Source of the DNA: an uncultured bacterium | GTDB lineage: Bacteria; Bacteroidota; Bacteroidia; Bacteroidales; UBA932 | Reading direction: 5' to 3' | NCBI GenBank assembly: GCA_949300025.1 | Contig: CASGCS010000008.1 | Span: forward strand, 62,001-126,000 | DNA: 64,000 nt | Shown: positions 44,876-53,056 of the stretch, in pieces | Layout of the letters: every line of letters begins with the position of its first letter | How positions within the stretch are numbered: the stretch's first letter is position 1 | Made by a program: the position numbers and the translations under genes | The notes under the pieces: generated by a model | What the model saw: only the letters and a program-made list of their open reading frames with translations | What the model was told of the DNA's origin: nothing | The model's database searches: none

Positions 44876-46246
44876 ATGAGTTTGAGAAAGACCATAGAAA
44901 GCGATAATTCGATAATATACCGGCTGCATGGCGACAAGGTTATATGGATGATAGTCATACTGTTGTCCATAGCATCCGTTGCGCTCATCTATTCATCGAG
45001 CAGTTCTCTGGCCTTCAAGGAAGGCAGTACGAACTTCGACTATCTGCTCAAGCAGGTAGGGTTTGTGGCCATGGGTCTGGTATTTCTCTTTATCGCCTAC
45101 AAGATTCCGCTTGGAGTCTACAGGGCGGCCGTCTACCTTCTGTTCGGCGTCTCGCTGGTGCTTCTCACCCTTACGCCCATAATCGGAGTGGAGATAAACC
45201 ATGCGAAAAGATGGCTGGAGATAGGGCCGGTCTCCTTCCAGCCTGCCGAGATAGTGAAGATTACGCTCATAATGTATATTGCAAAGACCATAGAACTTTG
45301 CAGGCTCGAGACCTTCAGGGAGTTCTTCTGGAGAATTATAGTGCCGGTAGGATATGTCTGTCTTGTAATACTTCTGAGCAGCGTCTCCACTGCAATTGTG
45401 GTAGGCCTCATATCACTGCTGGTTCTCATAATTGCAGGTGTAAAATGGTCGCATATCTTCAAGGCTGCAGGAATAGCCGCAGCCACCTTTATCGTAGCCA
45501 TATCGCTGCACCTTGCATTCGACATTTTTCCCCGCTTCGATACCGCGACCAACCGCATCAAGGGCTTTTTTGCAACTGAAGAAGAGGCACATCAGATGAC
45601 GGCGGAAGAGAAGCAGCTGGAAGCCGACAAGACATTCCAGGCAGACATGGCCGAGATAGCCATCTCTTCCGGCAAGATAATAGGCAAGGGGCCGGGAAAG
45701 AGCACCCAGCGCTATGTACTGCCCCACCCCTACTCCGATTTCATATACAGCATTATAATAGAGGAGTATGGAATTGTAGGCGGAGCAGTGATACTGCTTT
45801 TCTATCTGCAGTTGCTCTACAGGTGCGTAATGCTGGTGAGAAACTGCACCAGAAAGTTCTCGGCCATAACGGTAGGCGGAATAGGATTGATGATTGTATT
45901 GCAGGCATTCCTGCATATCCTTGTAAATGTGGGAATACTGCCCGTCACAGGACACACCCTGCCCTTGGTGAGCCTGGGCGGCACGTCGTATATAATTTTC
46001 AGCATAGCCTTTGGCATAATCCTCTCTGTCAGCAGGACCATAGAGAAGGACAACGACAGAAAGGCGAGGGAACTTGCCCTTGCAGCGGCAGAGGCCGGAA
46101 GCAAGAACGATATGCAGAGTGCGGAAGGTATTGCGGCAAACGTCACAGCCGAGGAGAGCGACGAGGAGGTCAAACAACGCACTGCACCTGCAAGGAAAGA
46201 AGAACTGCATGAAATAATAGACCAGACAACAGGAGAATTCAAATAG
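44876..46246 (+). CDS. ftsW: Peptidoglycan polymerase FtsW (SEDS family)
   Basis: A 456-residue SEDS glycosyltransferase with about ten membrane helices (~20-400). WLEIGPVSFQPAEIVKIT and GILPVTGHTLPLVSLGGTSYI are signature segments, and a periplasmic loop (~235-270) holds the GKGPGKSTQRYVLPHPYSDFI segment. A ~60-residue charged cytosolic tail (~395-456) is extra. It works with FtsI to make septal wall. It starts 7 bp after murD. Confidence 0.95.
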   Translation: MSLRKTIESDNSIIYRLHGDKVIWMIVILLSIASVALIYSSSSSLAFKEGSTNFDYLLKQVGFVAMGLVFLFIAYKIPLGVYRAAVYLLFGVSLVLLTLTPIIGVEINHAKRWLEIGPVSFQPAEIVKITLIMYIAKTIELCRLETFREFFWRIIVPVGYVCLVILLSSVSTAIVVGLISLLVLIIAGVKWSHIFKAAGIAAATFIVAISLHLAFDIFPRFDTATNRIKGFFATEEEAHQMTAEEKQLEADKTFQADMAEIAISSGKIIGKGPGKSTQRYVLPHPYSDFIYSIIIEEYGIVGGAVILLFYLQLLYRCVMLVRNCTRKFSAITVGGIGLMIVLQAFLHILVNVGILPVTGHTLPLVSLGGTSYIIFSIAFGIILSVSRTIEKDNDRKARELALAAAEAGSKNDMQSAEGIAANVTAEESDEEVKQRTAPARKEELHEIIDQTTGEFK

Positions 46247-46253
46247 AGCCGAT

Positions 46254-47381
46254 ATGAAAGCAATAATAAGCGGAGGGGGAACCGGAGGACACATATTTCC
46301 CGCAATATCGATTGCAAATGCAATGAAACAGCTCGATGCCGGAGTTGAAATTCTCTTTGTGGGTGCCACAGGCCGCATGGAGATGGAACGCGTTCCGGCA
46401 GCAGGCTACAGGATAGAGGGCATTCCTGCCAAAGGACTCAAAAGGCCGCTCTACTCACCTGCCAATATCCTTATAGCCATAGACTATGTAAAATGCCTCT
46501 TTAAGGCAAGAAAGATTCTCAAACGCTTCAAACCTGACATTGCCATAGGAGTGGGCGGCTATGCGAGCGCCGCCATTGTTGCGGCGGCGGCAAAAAAGGG
46601 CATTCCCGTACTGCTGCAGGAGCAGAACTCCTTTGCGGGGCTTGTAAACAGGAAAAACGGCAAGTCTGCAGGCAAGATATGCGTTGCATACGAAGGTATG
46701 GAACGCTTTTTCCCTAAAGAGAAAATTGTAATAACGGGCAATCCTGTAAGGAACGACATAAGACGCCCCACTGCGGAACAAAGGCTGGAGGGGTTGAAAT
46801 ACTACAATCTCTCTCCTGAAAAGAAGACCATATTCGTGGTGGGCGGGAGCCTCGGATGCAGGACCCTCAACGAGTGCATGAAAAAGGAGATAGAAAGCGG
46901 CGGACTCATCGGCGGGGAGAATGTGCAGTTTATCTGGCAGTGCGGAAAATACTATAAGGCGGAAATCGACAGTTTCATGAAAGGCAGGGAGAACGGGAAT
47001 GTCTTCTACTCCGATTTCATACAGCGCATGGACCTGGCTTACGCAGCAGCCGACATAGTCATCAGCAGGGCCGGGGCAGGAACAATCTCGGAACTGGCGA
47101 TTGCCGGCAAATGTACAATATTCGTTCCCTCTCCGATGGTTGCGGAAGACCACCAGACCCATAATGCAATGGCTCTGGTAAAAAAAGATGCGGCAGCCAT
47201 TGTGAAAGACAGTGCCGCACTGGAGAGCCTAATGAATGTTGCCGCCGGGCTGCTGGAGAATAAAGAAAAGAGAGAGACTCTCGAAAAGAACATACTGGAA
47301 TTTGCAAAACCCGATGCTGCCATGCAGATAGCCCGATATTGCATGGAACTTGCCTCAAATGGAGCAAAAAGGAGAGAATGA
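46254..47381 (+). CDS. murG: UDP-GlcNAc:lipid I N-acetylglucosaminyltransferase
   Basis: A 375-residue peripheral membrane GT-B enzyme that makes lipid II. The N-terminal lipid/acceptor loop is ISGGGTGGHIFPAISIA; LQEQNSFAGLVNR and VVGGSLGCRTLNE follow; the UDP-GlcNAc site includes SRAGAGTISELAIAGK. It precedes murC by 1 bp. Confidence 0.96.
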   Translation: MKAIISGGGTGGHIFPAISIANAMKQLDAGVEILFVGATGRMEMERVPAAGYRIEGIPAKGLKRPLYSPANILIAIDYVKCLFKARKILKRFKPDIAIGVGGYASAAIVAAAAKKGIPVLLQEQNSFAGLVNRKNGKSAGKICVAYEGMERFFPKEKIVITGNPVRNDIRRPTAEQRLEGLKYYNLSPEKKTIFVVGGSLGCRTLNECMKKEIESGGLIGGENVQFIWQCGKYYKAEIDSFMKGRENGNVFYSDFIQRMDLAYAAADIVISRAGAGTISELAIAGKCTIFVPSPMVAEDHQTHNAMALVKKDAAAIVKDSAALESLMNVAAGLLENKEKRETLEKNILEFAKPDAAMQIARYCMELASNGAKRRE

Positions 47382-47382
47382 A

Positions 47383-48756
47383 ATGGTAGAGAACGTATAT
47401 TTCATAGGAATAGGCGGTATAGGAATGAGTGCCATTGCCCGTTACTACAATCACGCCGGATACAGGGTAAGCGGTTATGACAGAACCCCTACCCCTCTTA
47501 CGGCCGCACTGGAGAGCGAGGGAATAGCCGTTCATTACAAGAGCGACATATCTGCCATACCCGCCGAACGGGAGAAGACCCTTGTAATATACACACCTGC
47601 AATTCCTGCAGACTTTGAAGAACTTTCATATGTAACGAGAGAGGGTTACAAGGTGGTCAAACGTTCCAGGGCGCTGGGGGAGATAGCCAAGGGAGAGAAA
47701 ACGGTTGCCGTTGCCGGCACTCATGGAAAGACAACCACCAGCACGCTCATTTCCCATATATTTACCGATTGCGGCATGGGGTGTTCAGCTTTTCTGGGCG
47801 GAATTTCCAAGAATTACGGCACAAACCTGCTGTTGAGCAAAAACAGGCTGCTTGTAGCAGAGGCCGACGAGTTCGACCGCTCATTCCTGCAGCTCTACCC
47901 CGACATTGCGATAATCACCTCGGCCGACCCCGACCATCTGGACATATACGGGACTTACGATGCCGTGAAGGAGGCGTTTGTCACATTTGCCTCACAGGTC
48001 AAGGGAAGTATCGTCATCAAAAAGGGTGTTTCACTCGACCTGGGCAAGATTACGGCAAAATGCTACAGTTATTCGCTCGACAGCCCGGCTGACTTTCATG
48101 CCGACAGGACGGAGATTGTGGAAGGAGGCTATTTCAAGTTCGACCTCATTTGCCCGTCGGGGAAAATAGAGGGGTGTACAATGGGAGTACCCGGTCGGGT
48201 GAATGCAGAAAACGGTGTGGTGGCAGCGGCCGCCGCCATACTGGCCGGAGTCGCACCTGAAGAGATAAAACGGGCGCTGAAGAGTTTCAGCGGAGTGAAA
48301 AGAAGACTGGATGTCCATATAAACACCCCGCAGACGGCATATATAGATGACTATGCACACCACCCCCGTGAAATAAGTTCTGCAATAAACTCTCTCAGGG
48401 AGATTTTCCCTGGAAGGAGGCTGTGCGGAATCTTCCAGCCGCACCTGTATACACGAACAAGAGACTTTGCAGAGGGATTTGCAGAAAGCCTCTCGCTTCT
48501 TGACAAACTGATTCTGCTCGACATATATCCTGCAAGGGAGGAACCTATCCGGGGCGTAACCTCGGAAATAATATTTGACAAGGTAAGGAGTGCTGAGAAG
48601 GTGATGCTCTCCAAGGAAGAGCTCCTCCCCTACCTGGAAAAGGAACCGATAGATGTGCTGGCCACATTCGGGGCGGGCGACATAGACAAGTTCGTGGAAC
48701 CGATAACCAATATGCTGCTGGGCAGAACAGAGAAGAAAAAAGTGAATGATGTTTAA
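47383..48756 (+). CDS. murC: UDP-N-acetylmuramate--L-alanine ligase
   Basis: A 457-residue Mur ligase adding the first L-alanine. The Rossmann start is VYFIGIGGIGMSAIARYY; the ATP loop is VAVAGTHGKTTTSTLIS (~110); LVAEADEFDRSFLQL and YIDDYAHHPREI follow. The ATG at 47383 is preferred to in-frame starts inside murG (47350, 47359): it has AAAGGAGAG 5-10 bp upstream and gives the usual family N-terminus. Confidence 0.95.
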   Translation: MVENVYFIGIGGIGMSAIARYYNHAGYRVSGYDRTPTPLTAALESEGIAVHYKSDISAIPAEREKTLVIYTPAIPADFEELSYVTREGYKVVKRSRALGEIAKGEKTVAVAGTHGKTTTSTLISHIFTDCGMGCSAFLGGISKNYGTNLLLSKNRLLVAEADEFDRSFLQLYPDIAIITSADPDHLDIYGTYDAVKEAFVTFASQVKGSIVIKKGVSLDLGKITAKCYSYSLDSPADFHADRTEIVEGGYFKFDLICPSGKIEGCTMGVPGRVNAENGVVAAAAAILAGVAPEEIKRALKSFSGVKRRLDVHINTPQTAYIDDYAHHPREISSAINSLREIFPGRRLCGIFQPHLYTRTRDFAEGFAESLSLLDKLILLDIYPAREEPIRGVTSEIIFDKVRSAEKVMLSKEELLPYLEKEPIDVLATFGAGDIDKFVEPITNMLLGRTEKKKVNDV

Positions 48757-49561
48757 GAAGATACTGACATACACCGGAATCATACTGCTTGCAGCAATGG
48801 CTGCGGCATACTTCTGCTTTGCCGCCCGACTTTTTGCAGACAAAAGCGGAGAGAGAATCTGCAAAACGGTTTCGGTAGAGATATTGGACAGTACCATAAA
48901 CAAGTTCGTAAGCAAGGATGAGGTCGTAAAACTCATAAACGAGTATGACGGCCCCGTTACCGGGAAGAAATGCGACAATATTAATTTGGAGAAGATAGAA
49001 CTTATGCTCAACAGGCGGAGTGCGATAAAGGAGTCTCAGGTGAGCCTTACAAGAGACGGCTTCATGAAAGTGGAGATTACCCAGCGCAGGCCCCTGCTGA
49101 GAATAGAGACAGCCGGCGGAGGTTTCTACATAGACGAATTTGAATATATCTTTCCGCTTTCGGAGAGCTTTACCTCTTATGTACCTGTAGTTTCGGGGCA
49201 CATTCCGCTCGATTTGAATGCCGGATTCAGAGGCAAGGCTGAAGACGAAGACACTCCCTGGATAACCAAAATCATGGAACTTGGGATGTTTCTTAACGAA
49301 AACCCCTTTTGGGGGGCGATGATAGAACAGATATATGTGGCCGAAAACGGAGACGTCATCCTCTCTCCAAAGGTTGGGGAAATAAAGATAATCCTGGGCC
49401 GTCCAGACGATATAGAATTGAAATTCAGAAAACTCCTTGCATTTTACAGGAATATCGCGCCTGAAAAGGGATGGACGCGTTACAGCGAGGTAAATTTAAA
49501 ATATAAGGGACAGATAGTTTGTAAATTGAACAATACGCCATTAAAAATAAAAGAGTCATGA
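48746..49561 (+). CDS. ftsQ: Cell division protein FtsQ/DivIB
   Basis: A 271-residue bitopic protein: short cytosolic start, one membrane helix (~6-27, TGIILLAAMAAAYFCFAA), then a periplasmic POTRA-like domain (~38-115, VSVEILDSTINKFVSKDEVVKLI, then DGFMKVEITQRRPLLRIE) and a beta domain. It links early Z-ring proteins to FtsWI. Sequence is weakly conserved but topology and position fit. It overlaps murC by 11 bp and ftsA by 4 bp. Confidence 0.9.
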   Translation: MMFKKILTYTGIILLAAMAAAYFCFAARLFADKSGERICKTVSVEILDSTINKFVSKDEVVKLINEYDGPVTGKKCDNINLEKIELMLNRRSAIKESQVSLTRDGFMKVEITQRRPLLRIETAGGGFYIDEFEYIFPLSESFTSYVPVVSGHIPLDLNAGFRGKAEDEDTPWITKIMELGMFLNENPFWGAMIEQIYVAENGDVILSPKVGEIKIILGRPDDIELKFRKLLAFYRNIAPEKGWTRYSEVNLKYKGQIVCKLNNTPLKIKES

Positions 49562-50877
49562 GAAGTGTTATAGCAGCAATCGATTTGGGGACTACCAAAG
49601 TGGTCTGCATTGTCGGAGAAAAAATCGGCAACAAGGTCAAGATTATAGGGTACGGACAGGCTCCGTCCAAGGGTATACTCCGAGGTGAAGTCCAGAACAT
49701 ACAGAATGTTCTCGACAGCATAACCCCGGTAAAGCAGGCTGTGGAAACAGCCATAGGCGCCAAGATAAATGAAGTATTCGTAGGAATTGCCGGACAGAAC
49801 ATAAGGTGTGCCACTACTTCCAACCAGACTACAAGGACAGACCCTGAGCAGATCATAACAAAGGAGGAGATAGAGAAGTTTACCGACAGCATGTACAACT
49901 CTTTTGTACAGAACGGTGAAAAGGTGCTGCATGTGATTCCGCAATCATACAACATAGATGACTTCATGGGAATCAGCGACCCAATAGGCATGAACGGACG
50001 GCAAATCAGCGCAAACTTCAAGCTCTTCATAGGCAGAAGCAATTCGGCTCAGATGAGCAGGAATGTGATAACCCGTGCCGGAATGGCTTTAAGGGAGATA
50101 ATATTGGAGCCGATAGCCTCTGCAAAGGCTGTAGTGGCACCTGACGAGGCGGAATTGGGCGTAGCCGTGCTCGATATTGGAGGAGGCACTTCAGACCTGC
50201 TTATCATTCATGACAACATAATAAGGCACACAGCTGTCATCCCTTTCGGAGGGAACTCAGTAACCGAAGACATAAAGATGGGGTGCAACATCACCTCCAG
50301 AGATGCCGAAATGCTGAAAGTTCAGTTCGGTTCCTGCTGCCCCGATTTCGCACGGCAGAAAAAGATAATTATCCCGGGTATAGGCGGCCGTTCCAACAAG
50401 GAGATAGGGCTTCCCACACTCTCAAAAATCATCGCCGCCAGAATGGAGGAGATTTTTGAAGCCGTCAGCTATGAAATCGACAGGTCGGGCTACAAGAACA
50501 GGCTCAACGGCGGGCTGGTACTTACCGGAGGCGGCGCCAAAATGCAGGATATAGCCCAGCTTGCCACACGTGTGACTGGTCTGGAGGCAAAAGTGGCTTA
50601 TCCCGAAGAGTGCATAGACTGCAACGGAATGTCTGAAATAATGTCTTCAGAAAACTCCACTGCAGTCGGGCTCGTACTCAATGGATTTGAAATAATGGAG
50701 CGCGAAAAGTGCATCTACAACACCATCACCGAGATAAATTATCAGCTCTTCGACAACCAGCAGCAACAGGAGGAGCCGGTGCCTGCCGCACAGAAGCCGC
50801 AGGCAAAAAAGAACTTTTTCAAGAATTTCTTCAGTTCGTTTTCATCTGAAAAAATGTTTAACGATAATCAGGCCTGA
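49558..50877 (+). CDS. ftsA: Cell division protein FtsA
   Basis: A 439-residue actin-like protein that tethers FtsZ to the membrane. Phosphate 1 is AAIDLGTTKVVCIVGE; the 1C domain runs ~80-160; phosphate 2 is VLDIGGGTSDLLI; adenosine motif GLVLTGGGAKMQDI. The C-terminus ends in KKNFFKNFFSSFSSEKMF, a probable amphipathic membrane-binding helix. ATGA overlap with ftsQ; ftsZ begins 2 bp after its stop. Confidence 0.96.
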   Translation: MRSVIAAIDLGTTKVVCIVGEKIGNKVKIIGYGQAPSKGILRGEVQNIQNVLDSITPVKQAVETAIGAKINEVFVGIAGQNIRCATTSNQTTRTDPEQIITKEEIEKFTDSMYNSFVQNGEKVLHVIPQSYNIDDFMGISDPIGMNGRQISANFKLFIGRSNSAQMSRNVITRAGMALREIILEPIASAKAVVAPDEAELGVAVLDIGGGTSDLLIIHDNIIRHTAVIPFGGNSVTEDIKMGCNITSRDAEMLKVQFGSCCPDFARQKKIIIPGIGGRSNKEIGLPTLSKIIAARMEEIFEAVSYEIDRSGYKNRLNGGLVLTGGGAKMQDIAQLATRVTGLEAKVAYPEECIDCNGMSEIMSSENSTAVGLVLNGFEIMEREKCIYNTITEINYQLFDNQQQQEEPVPAAQKPQAKKNFFKNFFSSFSSEKMFNDNQA

Positions 50878-50879
50878 AT

Positions 50880-52259
50880 ATGGAAAACAACAACATAGTA
50901 GTTCCGGAGAACTGGATTCCCTGCTCGAAATCTCTGATAAAGGTTGTGGGAGTGGGCGGAGGCGGGTGCAATGCCGTGGATACCATGAACAGGCAGGGTA
51001 TTCAGGATGTAGAATTTGTAATATGCAATACAGACAGGCAGTCGCTTGACAACAACAGCGTTGTCAACAAGCTCTATCTGGGCAACAAGGGGCTTGGAGC
51101 CGGATGCGACCCGGAAAGGGGCAGACGCGCAGCCGTAGAGAGCGCAGACAAGATAAAGAAGATGTTCTCTGACCAAAGCGAGATGGTCTTCATCACTGCC
51201 GGAATGGGCGGAGGTACCGGAACTGGCGCCGCCCCTGTAATAGCCCAGATAGCAAAGGAACTTGGGAAACTTACCGTGGGCGTAGTGACACTCCCCTTCC
51301 GCGACGAAGGAGAATCTTTCCTCAAGAGGGCGCTCATCGGCATAAAGGAGTTGCGCAAGCACGTAGACAGCCTGCTTATAATAGACAACCAGAAGCTCTA
51401 TGAGGTTTTTGGAGAACTGCGTGCATTCGAAGCCTTCCCGAGAGCCAACGAAGTTCTGAACACCGCAGTAAAAAGCATAGCTGAAATAATTACAAAGACC
51501 GGATTCATAAACGTAGACTTTGCAGATGTCAAAATGGTCATGAAGGATAGCGGGATGGCCATTATGGGAATAGGCACTGCGTCTGGGCCGGACAGGGCCT
51601 CAAAGGCCGTTGAAATGGCGTTTGAATCTCCCTTGCTCAACGACTGCGACCTCAATACCGCAAGCGGTGTCCTGGTAAACATCAGTTCCGGAAAGGAGAA
51701 CGGCCTTACCATGACCGAACTTAACCAGATAATGGAGTATGTGAACAGTTACACCGGCACTCCCGAAAAATTCAAGCGGGGCGTAGTTCTTGACGAATCG
51801 CTCAAGGACGAGATAAGCGTTACGATAGTGGCCACAGGCTTCAAGATAAACAACCTTCCGCAGATAGACATAGGAGATCCCGACACTATTGTTCTGGGCA
51901 GCGGAAGTCCCTTCTCGCAGGAGAGCATCTCCACAACGCGCCTTACATACCCGAACCGGGAGAACACCTTGAAGGAAGAGAAGCCGGAGGCTGAAATGGA
52001 ACCCGCGGAGAGTCCGGAAAAGGAGAATGAAACCTGGATATACAGAAAGCCGAAAGGCAAGCCTGCCCTCATAATAGAGCCCGGAGACGATATTACCAAA
52101 CTGGAGAGAGAGCCAGCCTATCTTAGACGGGAGAGGCTCTTGGGCAAAGAAGAGAGCGAACCGGAAGAGGATCCCTCACCCGCAGGCATGAAAATAGAGT
52201 TGTCAGACGGGATAGACCTCACCGGTGACAACTCTTATCTCCACCAGACCCAGGACTAA
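50880..52259 (+). CDS. ftsZ: Cell division protein FtsZ
   Basis: A 459-residue tubulin-like GTPase that forms the Z ring. The GTP-binding T4 loop GMGGGTGTGAAP puts GGGTGTG at residues 110-116; the catalytic T7 loop is NVDFADVKMVM. After the globular core (~1-330) comes a variable acidic linker (~340-420) and the Bacteroidota-type segment LEREPAYLRRERLLG, then a further ~35-residue tail. It ends the cluster. Its stop codon lies between the arms of a small hairpin. Confidence 0.97.
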   Translation: MENNNIVVPENWIPCSKSLIKVVGVGGGGCNAVDTMNRQGIQDVEFVICNTDRQSLDNNSVVNKLYLGNKGLGAGCDPERGRRAAVESADKIKKMFSDQSEMVFITAGMGGGTGTGAAPVIAQIAKELGKLTVGVVTLPFRDEGESFLKRALIGIKELRKHVDSLLIIDNQKLYEVFGELRAFEAFPRANEVLNTAVKSIAEIITKTGFINVDFADVKMVMKDSGMAIMGIGTASGPDRASKAVEMAFESPLLNDCDLNTASGVLVNISSGKENGLTMTELNQIMEYVNSYTGTPEKFKRGVVLDESLKDEISVTIVATGFKINNLPQIDIGDPDTIVLGSGSPFSQESISTTRLTYPNRENTLKEEKPEAEMEPAESPEKENETWIYRKPKGKPALIIEPGDDITKLEREPAYLRRERLLGKEESEPEEDPSPAGMKIELSDGIDLTGDNSYLHQTQD

Positions 52260-52274
52260 GGGTCTGAACAGACC
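52245..52274. terminator. Overlapping hairpins after ftsZ
   Basis: CAGACCC (52245-52251) pairs with GGGTCTG (52260-52266) across the ftsZ stop codon, while GGTCT (52261-52265) also pairs with AGACC (52270-52274). The two structures exclude each other. They lie between convergent ftsZ and the DUF3298 gene, so a terminator role is likely, though only a short T-rich stretch follows on either strand. Confidence 0.4.
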
Positions 52275-52279
52275 GTTTG

Positions 52280-52942
52280 CTATTTAAGGCTTTCCAAAGG
52301 GAGCCTTATCTCAACCTCGCCTGCAGAATAAGGGCCGAGAACATATCTGTCATATACGAAGAGAGCCTCTTCGCCTGCAATGTTTACAGATGCCTCGTTC
52401 AATGTAGGCTGAGCGTAGTAAACAGAATCAGCATTGTTGAAATTGCTCTGCAACAAACTGTCTACAACTGCCTTGTCTGCCGTAAAGAGTTCCTCCTTTG
52501 CAAGGAATTTCTGCTCTTTGGGGCTATAGTTGAAAGCTATGTTGGTTGTATTTCCATGAGCTCCGCCTGTATATTCATACACTGTGTACCTTACGCTTAC
52601 CAGTTCCGGTGTTGCAGAAAATACGGTATCCTTTACCAGAAGTTCTCCGATTATGCTGCTTTCAGAAGCGACCGAATCTTTCAGGAACTTCATATTCTGG
52701 GTAAAATTAGCCACATACGAGTCCATGAGCGCTGAAAGGGAATCGTTGAGAGGAGTCAGGGATGCATTCAACTCTGCATCTGTACTTGTATACAACGAAC
52801 TGTTGACACTCATTTTGTAGCTTCCGGGCAACTCTTCGCTGAAAGATTTGTCCACAACTTCCACAACTCCCCCGCTACAAGAAAAGAGGAGCACACCCAT
52901 AAAGAGGGCTGCTGAAAGTTTAACAAGTGATTTTTTGCACAT
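52280..52942 (-). CDS. DUF3298 domain lipoprotein
   Basis: A 220-residue lipoprotein: signal peptide MCKKSLVKLSAALFMGVLLFSC with Cys22. The mature region has an N-terminal DUF4163-like part and then the RsiV-like DUF3298 segment around YTVYEYTGGAHGNTTNIAFNYS, where the GGAHG motif is typical. In Bacillus RsiV this fold binds lysozyme, but here there is no anti-sigma domain and function is unknown. The ATG at 52942 is used because the signal peptide starts there. Confidence 0.8.
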   Translation of the reverse strand: MCKKSLVKLSAALFMGVLLFSCSGGVVEVVDKSFSEELPGSYKMSVNSSLYTSTDAELNASLTPLNDSLSALMDSYVANFTQNMKFLKDSVASESSIIGELLVKDTVFSATPELVSVRYTVYEYTGGAHGNTTNIAFNYSPKEQKFLAKEELFTADKAVVDSLLQSNFNNADSVYYAQPTLNEASVNIAGEEALFVYDRYVLGPYSAGEVEIRLPLESLK

Positions 52943-52972
52943 AATCTGCTGTTTTTTAAATATTCCTGCGCG

Positions 52973-52980
52973 CAAAGATA
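52973..52980 (-). promoter_or_regulatory. Putative -7 element of the DUF3298 lipoprotein gene
   Basis: The minus strand reads TATCTTTG, 30 bp before the ATG at 52942. A weak TTTT/TTTC stretch 18-19 bp upstream may serve as a -33 box. Confidence 0.45.
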
Positions 52981-53006
52981 TACAAATTAACTGTAATCGA
53001 AAATAG

Positions 53007-53038
53007 TTTGGCGATATTGTCGATAAAAACTATTTTTG
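53007..53038 (+). promoter_or_regulatory. gltX promoter (TTTG-N20-TATTTTTG)
   Basis: TTTG at 53007-53010 and TATTTTTG at 53031-53038 are 20 bp apart, a full consensus match. The ATG at 53057 is 18 bp downstream. An in-frame TTG at 53036 lies within the -7 box, which excludes it as the start. Confidence 0.75.
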
Positions 53039-53056
53039 CCTCAAAATTTTTCCTAC

